From Tragulus kanchil (Eukaryota; Chordata; Mammalia; Artiodactyla; Tragulidae), in assembly GCA_022376925.1 (NCBI GenBank), contig JAIOJX010000002.1, forward strand, positions 66,674,001-66,738,000: a stretch of DNA of 64,000 bases, in the 5' to 3' direction. The position numbers were made by a program, and so were the translations under genes. Positions 10,603-22,164 of this stretch are shown piece by piece (the stretch's first letter is position 1; the number at the start of each line of letters is the position of its first letter). Below the pieces are notes generated by a model. That model worked only from the letters and a program-made list of their open reading frames with translations, ran no database searches and was not told where the DNA came from.

Positions 10603-12728
10603 TTTTCTATTCTCCATTTAAAAATAGGTCATGAGAAAAAAGTTATGCCAATGCAACTAATCTTCAGCTAGCTGGTGCCAGGAAAGCAACATTCATAACA
10701 CTGTCCTCATTGCCTTTCCTTTTGGAATTGTGGTGCCAGGTGAAATGATTTACTGCCAGCCTGGACTGAGACTTGAGCTTTGTAGAAAAGATTTATCGGC
10801 ATAAACTTTGCATAAAGCCATAATCATCCCTGAAAAGACATTTGTCACTATAAACCCTTATTTTCAGGTGCCTGACACTTTCCATAAAAAACTTTTCAAG
10901 TGGAAAAGTCATTTGAGTTTTCAGATCCTTTATTCCAGTATTTCTTAATCATTTGAAAGTCTCCCCTTCCTTGAGTTTTCTAGACACACGAGGGTAGTGT
11001 TTCTGAGATTTATCCCTAGGTTTCCACGAAGCAGGGTGGAGTCGCAATCATAAATGTGCATTTAAAACAAGTGTCTGAGTAGATTCTGTTGCAAATTGAC
11101 TTTGATAAAACACACTTCAGAAAAAGATGTAGAGTCCTATGTATAAATTCTGGCTCCACACTCTTTATTTGTGCAAATTTAACTAACATATGCAACCTCT
11201 GTCTCATTTGCTTCCTTATATATATTCCTTATGTATACTTCAATTGGGCAACTATACTTTCTGCTCATAAATTGTGAAGTTTAAAGAAAATAAAGCAAGG
11301 AAGAACCTTATAGGAAGTATATATAGAAAGCAGACAATATATTTTATTCTTTTCTCTACTATCTGTGGCAACAAACACACAAAGTTATATTATGTATGTG
11401 CACACATGCATACTTCACAGTCAGTCTAAGGTGGAATAGCTCCACGACAAGGAAACTGATCTCTTGATCAGAATGGGAAACAACATGCAGTTATAGATAG
11501 CAGTAATTATAGATAAGGCTACTACTCTGAAAACAGTCAAGGTTAGGGGACATAAACAAGAGGCAAAGTTTGTATCAAGATAGACAATCAAAGAAGCCCT
11601 GACTTGGGATACCAATTCAAGGAAGACAAAGAAGCTTTTAAACACCGTGACCTTATCTAATGCACAGAATATTTCTTTGATTAATTTTCACACATTTTCT
11701 ATTCTCCATTTAAAAATAGGTCATGAGAAAAAAGTTATGCCAATGCAACTAATCTTCAGCTAGCTGGTGCCAGGAAAGCAACATTCATAACACTGTCCTC
11801 ATTGCCTTTCCTTTTGGAATTGTGGTGCCAGGTGAAATGATTTACTGCCAGCCTGGACTGAGACTTGAGCTTTGTAGAAAAGATTTATCGGCATAAACTT
11901 TGCATAAAGCCATAATCATCCCTGAAAAGACATTTGTCACTATAAACCCTTATTTTCAGGTGCCTGACACTTTCCATAAAAAACTTTTCAAGTGGAAAAG
12001 TCATTTGAGTTTTCAGATCCTTTATTCCAGTATTTCTTAATCATTTGAAAGTCTCCCCTTCCTTGAGTTTTCTAGACACACGAGGGTAGTGTTTCTGAGA
12101 TTTATCCCTAGGTTTCCACGAAGCAGGGTGGAGTCGCAATCATAAATGTGCATTTAAAACAAGTGTCTGAGTAGATTCTGTTGCAAATTGACTTTGATAA
12201 AACACACTTCAGAAAAAGATGTAGAGTCCTATGTATAAATTCTGGCTCCACACTCTTTATTTGTGCAAATTTAACTAACATATGCAACCTCTGTCTCATT
12301 TGCTTCCTTATATATATTCCTTATGTATACTTCAATTGGGCAACTATACTTTCTGCTCATAAATTGTGAAGTTTAAAGAAAATAAAGCAAGGAAGAACCT
12401 TATAGGAAGTATATATAGAAAGCAGACAATATATTTTATTCTTTTCTCTACTATCTGTGGCAACAAACACACAAAGTTATATTATGTATGTGCACACATG
12501 CATACTTCACAGTCAGTCTAAGGTGGAATAGCTCCACGACAAGGAAACTGATCTCTTGATCAGAATGGGAAACAACATGCAGTTATAGATAGCAGTAATT
12601 ATAGATAAGGCTACTACTCTGAAAACAGTCAAGGTTAGGGGACATAAACAAGAGGCAAAGTTTGTATCAAGATAGACAATCAAAGAAGCCCTGACTTGGG
12701 ATACCAATTCAAGGAAGACAAAGAAGCT
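10603..12728. repeat. Tandem duplication D4 (10603-11636 and 11695-12728)
   Basis: Two 1034-bp copies at an offset of 1092 bp, separated by a 58-bp spacer (11637-11694). The spacer looks like a shortened, error-rich version of the true left flank of the first copy at 10499-10602: both share tctaatgcacagaat and then diverge by deletions. The unit is DNA I do not recognise. Frames of 60-85 codons on both strands show no domain. Confidence 0.96.
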
Positions 12729-12934
12729 GAAAACATTCTTCAAACACCAGTGACAGACCTTCATATCTGAACAAAGAGTTTAAAGTGATTAACGCATTTA
12801 TGGTGGCCTGAAATCGTCAGCTATTTACTTTGCCATATTCATTAACTTGCCAAGAGGCCTTCCAAATTAATCAGTCCATTATCTGTGTCAATATACCTAG
12901 TTCATTTTTTTAAAAATGCATATTGCTTACTTAT

Positions 12935-13064
12935 ATTTATTTATTTATTTATTTATTGTCACACCTCACAGGGTATAGGATCTTAGTTTCCTGACCAGGA
13001 ATTGAGCCTGTGCCCCCTGCAGTGGAAGGGCAGTCTTAACCAACGGACCACCAGGGAAGTCCCT
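12935..13064 (-). mobile_element. CHR-type SINE fragment, antisense
   Basis: A (TTTA)n run (complement of the tail), then the complement of the CHR body, ending at ccaccagggaagtccc, the complement of the tRNA-Glu-like head. Confidence 0.82.
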
Positions 13065-14499
13065 GTTTCTTTTTAAAACTTAGAGAAAAATATCCATTTT
13101 GTTAGTTTTGGAGAAAATACAGTAAGCAGTGAAATTATACAAAAGAAAAAAAACACCAAGTAGTAGTACATCTTATCATTTTGCCATTATTTCCAGAACT
13201 ATCCATTTTGGTGTTAGTCCAAAATACACCGGTTAAATTGTTTATTTTTTAAATGTGATATTATTCAAAGAAAGGATTTGTCTTCGTTACTATTTTATAA
13301 ATACCCAAAAAATATTTTGTGAGGTATTACAAGTAAAAATAAAAATCTGGAAAATGTGTGCTCTTAATATCCAAATCTTACTTAATCTAATGGGTTTATC
13401 ACCAAGACAAATACAAATACATATATTAATTAAAAATATAAGTTTTACATTGGCATAAATATCTAGGACCTTAAAGATTGATTTGTTTAAATGTTTTAAT
13501 ATTGGGCTAACATTTATTCTAATTGTTTGAAATGGATCATAGATCATTAGAAAACTATTTAAAATACTAGAGATGAAAAGCTCATGGAAAATCTAAAATG
13601 TCTATTGATTATAGAAACATAAAGCATGAACTTGTAACTTGAAACAATCAATAATCAGTTAAGCAATCTATATTTACATTTTTTCACATATATTTATTGA
13701 TTGACTACCTTGGAAACACTGGAAAAATACAGAAGAACTCTTAGAAGGAATTCCAAGGTTGCCACATTGCTCGGTTCAGGGGAACTTTGTAAGGACTCGG
13801 GAATTAGGAGGGCACATTCAGCCTTCAGGGTTGGGTGTAGCAGCAGTTCATGGTTCCTGTCCTTAACTAATTTGCATTCTATCTGAATAATGTTAGCAAT
13901 ATGATAAGAAAGAAGGGAGAAAAAAATTAAAATGACATATGCAAAAGACATGGGATGTGGTTTTCTTTTCCACTGATTAGGTAATAATCAACCGATTTAA
14001 AAATAGCTTGGGTAACCGAGCATATAGCCTAGGACAGCCTCTATAACAGAGTTGCCTATGGCATTGACAAACCAGGAGATTAGTGGCTCTATTAATTGAG
14101 GCCCTGGCAAAAATAAAAAATGAGCCAAGAAGAGAATATGATCTTCAGTTATTTGATGAGATTGTGTTTCAATCACTTGGAAAATTTCCGTTTCAATGTG
14201 AAATTACTGACTTGAAATTCCACTTTATTTTTGTTTTTAAATCACATGGCTAATTCATAGTTTCATGGTGAAAACACCTATCTTGTATTTAAATTTCCCC
14301 AAGAATACTGGGTGTGGATGGAAGGTTTGGGTTCTGTTTTGAGGAAAGAATTGTGTGTGTAGCATTATGAATAAAGAATGGATCCACTAGTACCAGTTCC
14401 GTGAAAAATATTCCCTAGAAACTCACAAAAGAAGGCTCTTATAGATAAAGCTGAGCATGCAGTTGACAACTGGTACAGACAATTGAATGCTGTCCGTGT
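13065..14499. other. Unrecognised AT-rich DNA
   Basis: About 1.4 kb with no repeat family I can name. Several frames of 60-85 codons overlap on opposite strands, have no domain, and are typical of AT-rich noise. Confidence 0.45.
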
Positions 14500-14665
14500 C
14501 TTACTGATGCTTCAAGACCTCAGTTTAGGAATCACTTCTTCCAGGAGACTTGTCCTGATTTCTATGGTTAGGTTACATATCTCTCCTGTGGCTTCTGAGA
14601 ACCTTGTTATCAACTCTATCATGCACTCATTATTCTCAATTGCAATTATTACTAACAAAACAACA
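14500..14665 (+). mobile_element. Probable L2 LINE 3' fragment
   Basis: Resembles the L2 3' region: tcacttcttccaggagactt at the place of the usual acctcctccatgaagcctt, then a diverged cagcactta/tattgtaattatt-like segment. Ancient and diverged, so the assignment is tentative. Confidence 0.5.
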
Positions 14666-15445
14666 ACGGGCATCATTAAACATATTACTGAATAAAGCAC
14701 TGCTCTTAAAAGCTTTAAATAATCATCTTCTTCAGTAACAACAATATTATTACCTGATTTTATTTTCTTAAAATCTGTATTTGAGCATAGTTGCTTTACA
14801 AAGTTGTGTTAGTTTCTGCTCTACAGCAAGGTAAAACCACACTTTATATATATATGTATATAAAACTACAGAGCATTGAATAGAGTTCCTTGTGCCATAC
14901 AGTAGGTACTCATTAGTTATCTATTTTATACATAGTGCATAAACATCAATCCCAATCTCCCACCTTACCCTTATCCCCCATGCATGCCTTGATAACCACA
15001 AGTTTGTTCTTTACATCTGTGATTCTATTTCTCCTTTGCAAATAAGTTCATCTGTAATCACTTTTCTAGATTCTACATATAAGAAATATGATATTTATCT
15101 CTCTTTTTCTGACTTACTTCACTTGTATGACACTTCTCTAGGTCTATCCTTGTTGCTGCAAATGGCATTATTTCATTCTTTTGAATGGTTTTGAGTAATA
15201 TTTCCACTGTACCACATTTTTATCCATTCCTCTGCTAATGGACATTTAGGTTGGTTCCATATCCTGACTAAATAGTGCTCCAGTGAACATGGGGTACATT
15301 CAACCTTTCAAATTATGGTTTTCTCCAGATATATGCCCAGGAGTGGGACTGCTGAATCACATTACAACTCTATTTTTAGTTTTTTAAGCACCTCCACAAT
15401 GTTCTCCACAGTGGCTCCACCAATTTAGATTCCCACCAACAGTGG

Positions 15446-15727
15446 AGCTTCCGTGGCATGGTGAAGTTCAGTGCAGGCGCGTTCCATCCCTGGCCTGGGA
15501 AGATTCCACGTCCGAGCCGAGCTTGAGCGCATGCGCCCAGAGCCAGCACTCTGCGACGACAGAGGCCACTGCGATGGGAGGCCCACAGGAGCCAAAGAAC
15601 AAAGATGGATGAAAAATACAGAAATGAAAGACCAATTGAAGTGGCCCGCCCGTTCCCCTCCCTCCCCACCCTATCCCCTAAAAGATAAATAAATAAAATA
15701 AATTAAAAAAACAAAAAACAAAAAAAA
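15446..15727 (+). mobile_element. CHR-derived SINE (CpG-rich subfamily), corrupted head
   Basis: Body from gagcgcatgcgcccagagcc, then catctttgttctttgg-type tail region on the sense strand, and an A-rich end. The head is badly rearranged and shorter than in the second copy, which suggests sequencing or consensus error rather than decay. Confidence 0.75.
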
Positions 15728-15829
15728 ACAGTGTAGGAGGGTTCCCTTTTCTCCACATCCTCCAGTATTTATTGCTTGTAGATTTTCTGATGATAGCTAT
15801 TTTGACAGTGAGTTGAAACGTCACTGTAG

Positions 15830-15985
15830 GTTTCTTTTTTTTTTTTTTTTAAAGATTTATATATTTCTTTATTATTGGGTGGGGGTCGGGTTGGGGAGGG
15901 AGGAGAGCAGGCGGGCCACTTCTATTGGTTTTTCATTTCTCTGTTTTCATCCATCTTTGTTCTTTGGCTCCTGCGGGCCTCCCAT
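15830..15985 (-). mobile_element. CHR-derived SINE 3' part, cut by the D5 junction
   Basis: Poly-T start and the antisense 3' tail. It stops abruptly at the D5 junction. Complete counterpart at 16972-17312. Confidence 0.85.
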
Positions 15986-16562
15986 AGAGCATTGAATAGA
16001 GTTCCTTGTGCCATACAGTAGGTACTCATTAGTTATCTATTTTATACATAGTGCATAAACATCAATCCCAATCTCCCACCTTACCCTTATCCCCCATGCA
16101 TGCCTTGATAACCACAAGTTTGTTCTTTACATCTGTGATTCTATTTCTCCTTTGCAAATAAGTTCATCTGTAATCACTTTTCTAGATTCTACATATAAGA
16201 AATATGATATTTATCTCTCTTTTTCTGACTTACTTCACTTGTATGACACTTTCTAGGTCTATCCTTGTTGCTGCAAATGGCATTATTTCATTCTTTTGAA
16301 TGGTTTTGAGTAATATTTCCACTGTACCACATTTTTATCCATTCCTCTGCTAATGGACATTTAGGTTGGTTCCATATCCTGACTAAATAGTGCTCCAGTG
16401 AACATGGGGTACATTCAACCTTTCAAATTATGGTTTTCTCCAGATATATGCCCAGGAGTGGGACTGCTGAATCACATTACAACTCTATTTTTAGTTTTTT
16501 AAGCACCTCCACAATGTTCTCCACAGTGGCTCCACCAATTTAGATTCCCACCAACAGTGTAG

Positions 16563-16868
16563 AGAGCTTCCTGGTGGTCAGTGGTGACACCTTTAGGGCG
16601 CGGTTCCATCCCTGGCCTGGGAAGATTCAGGGTGCCGAGCTGAGACGATGTCACCGAGCCGAGTCTGAGCGCATGCGCCCAGAGCCAGCACTCTGCGACG
16701 ACAGAGGCCACTGCGATGGGAGGCCCACAGGAGCCAAAGAACAAAGATGGATGAAAAATACAGAAATGAAAGACCAATTGAAGTGGCCCGCCCGTTCCCC
16801 TCCCTCCCCACCCTATCCCCTAAAAGATAAATAAATAAAATAAATTAAAAAAACAAAAAACAAAAAAA
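16563..16868 (+). mobile_element. CHR-derived SINE (CpG-rich subfamily) with TSD
   Basis: Inserted in the antisense L1. It is flanked by a 10-bp direct repeat aacagtgtag at 16553-16562 and 16869-16878. The head (gagagcttcctggtggtcag) is recognisable as tRNA-Glu-derived but damaged between 16580 and 16675. The body and the 3' tail (aaagatggatgaaaaataca) are clean. Confidence 0.85.
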
Positions 16869-16971
16869 AACAGTGTAGGAGGGTTCCCTTTTCTCCACAT
16901 CCTCCAGTATTTATTGCTTGTAGATTTTCTGATGATAGCTATTTTGACAGTGAGTTGAAACGTCACTGTAG

Positions 16972-17312
16972 GTTTCTTTTTTTTTTTTTTTTAAAGATTT
17001 ATATATTTCTTTATTATTGGGTGGGGGTCGGGTTGGGGAGGGAGGAGAGCAGGCGGGCCACTTCTATTGGTTTTTCATTTCTCTGTTTTCATCCATCTTT
17101 GTTCTTTGACTCCTGTGGGCCTCCCATCGCGGTGGTGTCTGTCGTTGCAGAGTGCCGGCTCTGGGCGCATGCGCTCCAGAGCTCCGGCTCGGTAATTGGA
17201 CACATCGGTCCAGCCGCTCCACGGCACGTGGGATCTTCCCAGGCCAGGGATGGAACCGGCGCCCCTTGCACTGCAAGGCGGTGTCCTTACCCACTGGACC
17301 ACCAGGGGAAGC
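16972..17312 (-). mobile_element. CHR-derived SINE (CpG-rich subfamily), complete, with TSD
   Basis: The best-preserved member in the window. The minus strand starts with a tRNA-Glu-like head near 17312 (cctggtggtccagtgggtaa, with A-box-like tggtccagtgg) and a B-box-like ggttccatcc. A CpG-rich body and a 3' tail follow, ending in poly(A) (poly-T at 16976-16992). Direct repeats acgtcactgtag lie at 16960-16971 and 17313-17324. Confidence 0.9.
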
Positions 17313-17361
17313 ACGTCACTGTAGTTTTGATTTGCATTTCTCTAATAATTAGTGATGCTGA

Positions 17362-17475
17362 TCTATTTTTAAAATGAGGGAACAGAGGTGTAAGGATGTA
17401 AAGGCATTGCTAAGGTTCAGGAGCTAGCATACTGCATCATGAGAATTCAATCCAGATAGTTTGACTGTAAAATCA
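17362..17475 (-). mobile_element. MIR, antisense
   Basis: Complement of the MIR core: aaaatgagggaacagaggtg, then a diverged form of the ggtcacacagctag block and the 5' part. Confidence 0.6.
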
Positions 17476-18292
17476 GGCACAGTGTGTTTTATATCTGATG
17501 CTGGCACAATGTTGGGTACTTAGCTTCCAAACAGTCTTTAAAAAAATAACTGAATAATGTCAGACAAGTGGAGGACGGATGAAGACTGAAGCTATAGCTG
17601 AAAACTTGCTAGGGGGAGGATGAGAATGAAGCCAGACTTTGAGCAATGGAAAAGATTTGGGTAAGTTAACAGGAAAATAAAAATAATTTGGCTTGGAGGA
17701 CTTGAATCAAGTCACAAGAATGGGTACATGGTATGTTTTGGGTATAGCGAGGAAACTATCTTAATTATAAAGGAAGAAGCAAGTTAGCAGACATGGTGAT
17801 GGGGGATGCAGATTGAGGTCAAATTATAGAATGCCTTAGAATCCACACAAATAATTGGGTAGAGAGCAGAAAGCCACTGAAAGATTGTGGGTATGAGAGC
17901 AACATGGCATGAGCAGTTTTAAAATGAAAGCATTATGCAAAAATGCAACCATCTAGGTACTTTTAAAAGAATGCCTATTTTACTAACAAGCTAATTTCAG
18001 GGAAGATAGCCTTCATTTAATTATTTTTGCTCAGTCAACCAATGTTTATTGAGTATCTCTTTTTTTTTTTTGGTATTTATACACTGTAAAGGATGAGATA
18101 ATTTGCAAAGGTGATTTAATGTAATTTCTTTTAGATGTATCAAAATTCAATTTTGAAGTTTTATTTTGTTTCAAAATACTAGCCTTTCACTTCACATAAC
18201 AATAAAATATCTTAATAACTTCCACTGTCTCTAATATGTCCTTTATTAATCACCTAGGTAAGATTAAAAACAATCACCATATTTAAGGTAAT
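17476..18292. other. Unrecognised DNA
   Basis: No family or coding signal recognised. From 17780 onward it forms the left part of duplication D6. An 11-bp T run lies near 18061-18072. Confidence 0.45.
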
Positions 18293-19949
18293 TAGGTCAG
18301 TCCAAAAGTTAGTTGGTTAACTTATTAATTTCCTAATAAGCTATATCTTTTGCTTGTTATTGCTAATGAACTATAGGGTTCTGCCTGTAATTCTCTCTTT
18401 CTGATTTGATGTATGTCTTTATAACTTGGAAAAGGCGAGTCCATCAGGTTTATAGATGTCACAAAGCTGAAAAGAAAACAGTCTGTCTGATGTCACAATC
18501 AGGAAAGTGTGGGACAAGATAGAACCAAGGGGGATGAATTGTGTTTCTATGTCCTATGAAAATAACCACGCCAGCAAAAGACCAGGATGATGTTTAGCAG
18601 CAATATCTGGGTTAAATATCCCTGGATGTCCACTCTTGCAAGTTTACAGTTCATGGTGACTAAACTGAAACTTATTATGTCTAACTTGGGCTGTCCTGCA
18701 AGGGTACAATTCCATTCTACATTGATAATGCAGATAAGGGGTTTTAAGGAAATATATACATCATATATTTTTTCAAGAAATCTACTTCTCTTTCAACTTG
18801 CAAAGCACTATTTCTTAGAAACAAAAGAGCCCAATGACTCTCAGCTTTTCAGTTACTAAATTGGCAAGAAGTCAAGTTAGCAGAACATCGGGTGAATGGG
18901 GGATGCAGATTGAGGTCAAATTATAGAATGCCTTAGAATCCACACAAATAATTGGGTAGAGAGCAGAAAGCCACTGAAAGATTGTGGGTATGAGAGCAAC
19001 ATGGCATGAGCAGTTTTAAAATGAAAGCATTATGCAAAAATGCAACCATCTAGGTACTTTTAAAAGAATGCCTATTTTACTAACAAGCTAATTTCAGGGA
19101 AGATAGCCTTCATTTAATTATTTTTGCTCAGTCAACCAATGTTTATTGAGTATCTCTTTTTTTTTTTTGGTATTTATACACTGTAAAGGATGAGATAATT
19201 TGCAAAGGTGATTTAATGTAATTTCTTTTAGATGTATCAAAATTCAATTTTGAAGTTTTATTTTGTTTCAAAATACTAGCCTTTCACTTCACATAACAAT
19301 AAAATATCTTAATAACTTCCACTGTCTCTAATATGTCCTTTATTAATCACCTAGGTAAGATTAAAAACAATCACCATATTTAAGGTAATTAGGTCAGTCC
19401 AAAAGTTAGTTGGTTAACTTATTAATTTCCTAATAAGCTATATCTTTTGCTTGTTATTGCTAATGAACTATAGGGTTCTGCCTGTAATTCTCTCTTCTGA
19501 TTTGATGTATGTCTTTATAACTTGGAAAAGGCGAGTCCATCAGGTTTATAGATGTCACAAAGCTGAAAAGAAAACAGTCTGTCTGATGTCACAATCAGGA
19601 AAGTGTGGGACAAGATAGAACCAAGGGGGATGAATTGTGTTTCTATGTCCTATGAAAATAACCACGCCAGCAAAAGACCAGGATGATGTTTAGCAGCAAT
19701 ATCTGGGTTAAATATCCCTGGATGTCCACTCTTGCAAGTTTACAGTTCATGGTGACTAAACTGAAACTTATTATGTCTAACTTGGGCTGTCCTGCAAGGG
19801 TACAATTCCATTCTACATTGATAATGCAGATAAGGGGTTTTAAGGAAATATATACATCATATATTTTTTCAAGAAATCTACTTCTCTTTCAACTTGCAAA
19901 GCACTATTTCTTAGAAACAAAAGAGCCCAAGTGACTTCTCAGCTTTTCA
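17780..19949. repeat. Tandem duplication D6 (17780-18851 and 18873-19949)
   Basis: Offset about 1093-1098 bp. Both inner edges are noisy. The second copy starts with agcagaacatcgggtgaatg where the first has agcagacatggtgatg. The first copy ends with gcccaatgactctcagc where the second has gcccaagtgacttctcagc. Frames of 83-90 codons inside it (18587-18859, 19683-19934) differ only because of these edge indels. I recognise no gene. Confidence 0.95.
18293..18330. mobile_element. Possible mariner-like terminal repeat
   Basis: The sequence ggtcagtccaaaagttagtt resembles the end of ruminant mariner elements (ggttggccaaaaagttcgtt type) next to a TA. No matching inverted end was found nearby, so this is weak. 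A second copy lies at about 19390-19427 through D6. Confidence 0.25.
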
Positions 19950-19974
19950 AAATATCAAATCCATCAATTAAAAA

Positions 19975-20467
19975 AAATTATATATCTACTTACTTATCTT
20001 TATTATTATTATTATTATTATTATTTTTGCTGCACTAGTCTTCATTTCTTTGTGAGGTCTTTCTTTAGTAAAGTTAGTGGGGGCTATTCTTTCTTGCCAT
20101 GAATAGGTTTCTTATTGCTGTGGCTTCTCTTGTTGTGGAGTACAGGGTTTAGGCATGTGGGCTTCATTAGTTGAAGCATGTGGGCTCAGTAGCTGTGGTG
20201 TGCAGGCTCTAGAATGAGCAGGCTTCTGTCGATGTAGTACACAGGCTCAGTAGTTGTAGCTTGGGACCTTAGAGCGAGGGGGCATCATTGGTTGTGGCAC
20301 TCAGGCTCAGCAGTTGCGGCTCCCCGGCTCTAAAGCACAGGCTCAATAGTTGTGACTCATGGGCCTAGATGCTCTGTAGAATTTAACATCCTCCTAGACC
20401 AGGGATTGAACCCACGTTCCATGCAATGGCAGGCAGATTCCTACTGACTGCACCACCAGGGAAGTCC
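19975..20467 (-). mobile_element. Long CHR-type SINE, antisense
   Basis: The head complement caccaccagggaagtcct ends at 20467. The body has many tandem repeats of the gcaactactgagcc type (complement seen as ctcagtagttgtagc and variants). The tail is a (TTA)n run at 20002-20025. An imperfect target-site duplication is visible: tcaaatccatca at 19957 and tcaaattcatca at 20468. Duplicated at 21115-21607. Confidence 0.88.
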
Positions 20468-20737
20468 TCAAATTCATCACTTTTATTGTTCAAAGACATA
20501 CCTATCACCATGGTGGTGCTGCCTTTTAGAAGCCAAAGAACTGTCTGAGCCCAGTGCCTTCCAGTGCCTACTATCACCTTCCAGTATTAAACAAAAACAC
20601 ATATATACAAATATATACACATTCACTGGCGCAGGTGTAGAGAGTTTTTTGTGTGTTTTTCTGGATCTTTAGACATTAATTTAAAACTCACGTATACAAA
20701 TGATTCTAGTTCGACAAAATAACATATCAAGAAGCAT

Positions 20738-20940
20738 AGGGCTTACCTGGTGGTCTAGTGGATAAGGACACCGCCTTGCAGTGCAAGGGGCACCGATTTG
20801 ATCCCGCGTGCCGTGGAGCGGCTGGACGGATGTGTCCATCTACTGAGCCGGAGCTCTGGAGCGCACGCGCCCAGAGCCAGTGCTCTGCAGCAAGAGAGGC
20901 AACTGCGATGGAAGGCCCAAAGGCCAAATAACGAAGATGG
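20738..20940 (+). mobile_element. CHR-derived SINE (CpG-rich subfamily) cut by the D7 junction
   Basis: The head gggcttacctggtggtctag closely matches tRNA-Glu. The body contains gagccggagctctggagcgc. It ends at the duplication junction. Complete counterpart at 21878-22135. Confidence 0.88.
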
Positions 20941-21114
20941 TACAATTCCATTCTACATTGATAATGCAGATAAGGGGTTTTAAGGAAATATATACATCAT
21001 ATATTTTTTCAAGAAATCTACTTCTCTTTCAACTTGCAAAGCACTATTTCTTAGAAACAAAAGAGCCCAAGTGACTTCTCAGCTTTTCAAAATATCAAAT
21101 CCATCAATTAAAAA

Positions 21115-21607
21115 AAATTATATATCTACTTACTTATCTTTATTATTATTATTATTATTATTATTTTTGCTGCACTAGTCTTCATTTCTTTGTGAGGTCT
21201 TTCTTTAGTAAAGTTAGTGGGGGCTATTCTTTCTTGCCATGAATAGGTTTCTTATTGCTGTGGCTTCTCTTGTTGTGGAGTACAGGGTTTAGGCATGTGG
21301 GCTTCATTAGTTGAAGCATGTGGGCTCAGTAGCTGTGGTGTGCAGGCTCTAGAATGAGCAGGCTTCTGTCGTTGTAGTACACAGGCTCAGTAGTTGTAGC
21401 TTGGGACCTTAGAGCGAGGGGGCATCATTGGTTGTGGCACTCAGGCTCAGCAGTTGCGGCTCCCCGGCTCTAAAGCACAGGCTCAATAGTTGTGACTCAT
21501 GGGCCTAGATGCTCTGTAGAATTTAACATCCTCCTAGACCAGGGATTGAACCCACGTTCCATGCAATGGCAGGCAGATTCCTACTGACTGCACCACCAGG
21601 GAAGTCC
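21115..21607 (-). mobile_element. Long CHR-type SINE (second D7 copy)
   Basis: Counterpart of 19975-20467, antisense, with the same (TTA)n tail. Confidence 0.88.
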
Positions 21608-21877
21608 TCAAATTCATCACTTTTATTGTTCAAAGACATACCTATCACCATGGTGGTGCTGCCTTTTAGAAGCCAAAGAACTGTCTGAGCCCAGTGCCTT
21701 CCAGTGCCTACTATCACCTTCCAGTATTAAACAAAAACACATATATACAAATATATACACATTCACTGGCGCAGGTGTAGAGATTTTTGTGTGTGTTTTT
21801 CTGGATCTTTAGACATTAATTTAAAACTCACGTATACAAATGATTCTAGTTCGACAAAATAACATATCAAGAAGCAT

Positions 21878-22135
21878 AGGGCTTACCTGGTGGTCTAGTG
21901 GATAAGGACACCGCCTTGCAGTGCAAGGGGCACCGATTTGATCCCGCGTGCCGTGGAGCGGCTGGACGGATGTGTCCATCTACTGAGCCGGAGCTCTGGA
22001 GCGCACGCGCCCAGAGCCAGTGCTCTGCAGCAAGAGAGGCAACTGCGAAGGGAAGCCCACACAGGCCAAATAACGAAGATGGATGAAAATAAACAAATGA
22101 GAGACCAATAGAAGTGGCCACACACAAAAAAAAAA
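21878..22135 (+). mobile_element. CHR-derived SINE (CpG-rich subfamily), complete
   Basis: tRNA-Glu-like head, CpG-rich body, the tail segment gaccaatagaagtggcc, then an A-rich end. Frames on both strands here are SINE sequence. Confidence 0.9.
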
Positions 22136-22164
22136 GAATAAAAGAAGAAGAAAGAAAGCTAGAA

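Larger units (their letters stand above)
14870..17127. repeat. Tandem duplication D5 (14870-15985 and 15986-17127)
   Basis: Head-to-tail, no spacer, offset 1116 bp at the left and 1142 bp at the right. The difference comes from the head of the nested sense SINE, which is scrambled differently in the two copies (15446-15535 versus 16563-16675). Elsewhere the copies are near identical. The junction cuts the antisense SINE inside its body. Confidence 0.95.
14772..17360 (-). mobile_element. L1 LINE 3' segment, antisense, with two nested SINEs
   Basis: The plus strand is the complement of an L1 3'UTR and late ORF2 (for example ttccattgtaccac-like and catttaggttggttccatat motifs). The element is split by a sense CHR-derived SINE (16563-16868) and an antisense one (16972-17312), with L1 resuming at 16879 and 17325. 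Duplication D5 repeats most of it. No intact frame remains. Confidence 0.82.
19799..22082. repeat. Tandem duplication D7 (19799-20940 and 20939-22082)
   Basis: Head-to-tail, offset 1140 bp, with 2 bp (gg) shared at the junction near 20939. It overlaps the last 150 bp of D6 copy 2, so the segment beginning tacaattccattctacattg occurs three times (18703, 19801, 20941). One substitution separates the copies at 20232 (A) and 21372 (T), and a T/G run differs near 20645 and 21785. Confidence 0.97.

Noticed and set aside
16955..17377. 140-codon frame
   Set aside because: It crosses the antisense CHR-derived SINE and L1; it is repeat sequence.
20738..20830. A functional tRNA-Glu gene
   Set aside because: The head matches tRNA-Glu only in the 5' part and box regions; it runs into a SINE body and lacks a complete cloverleaf.
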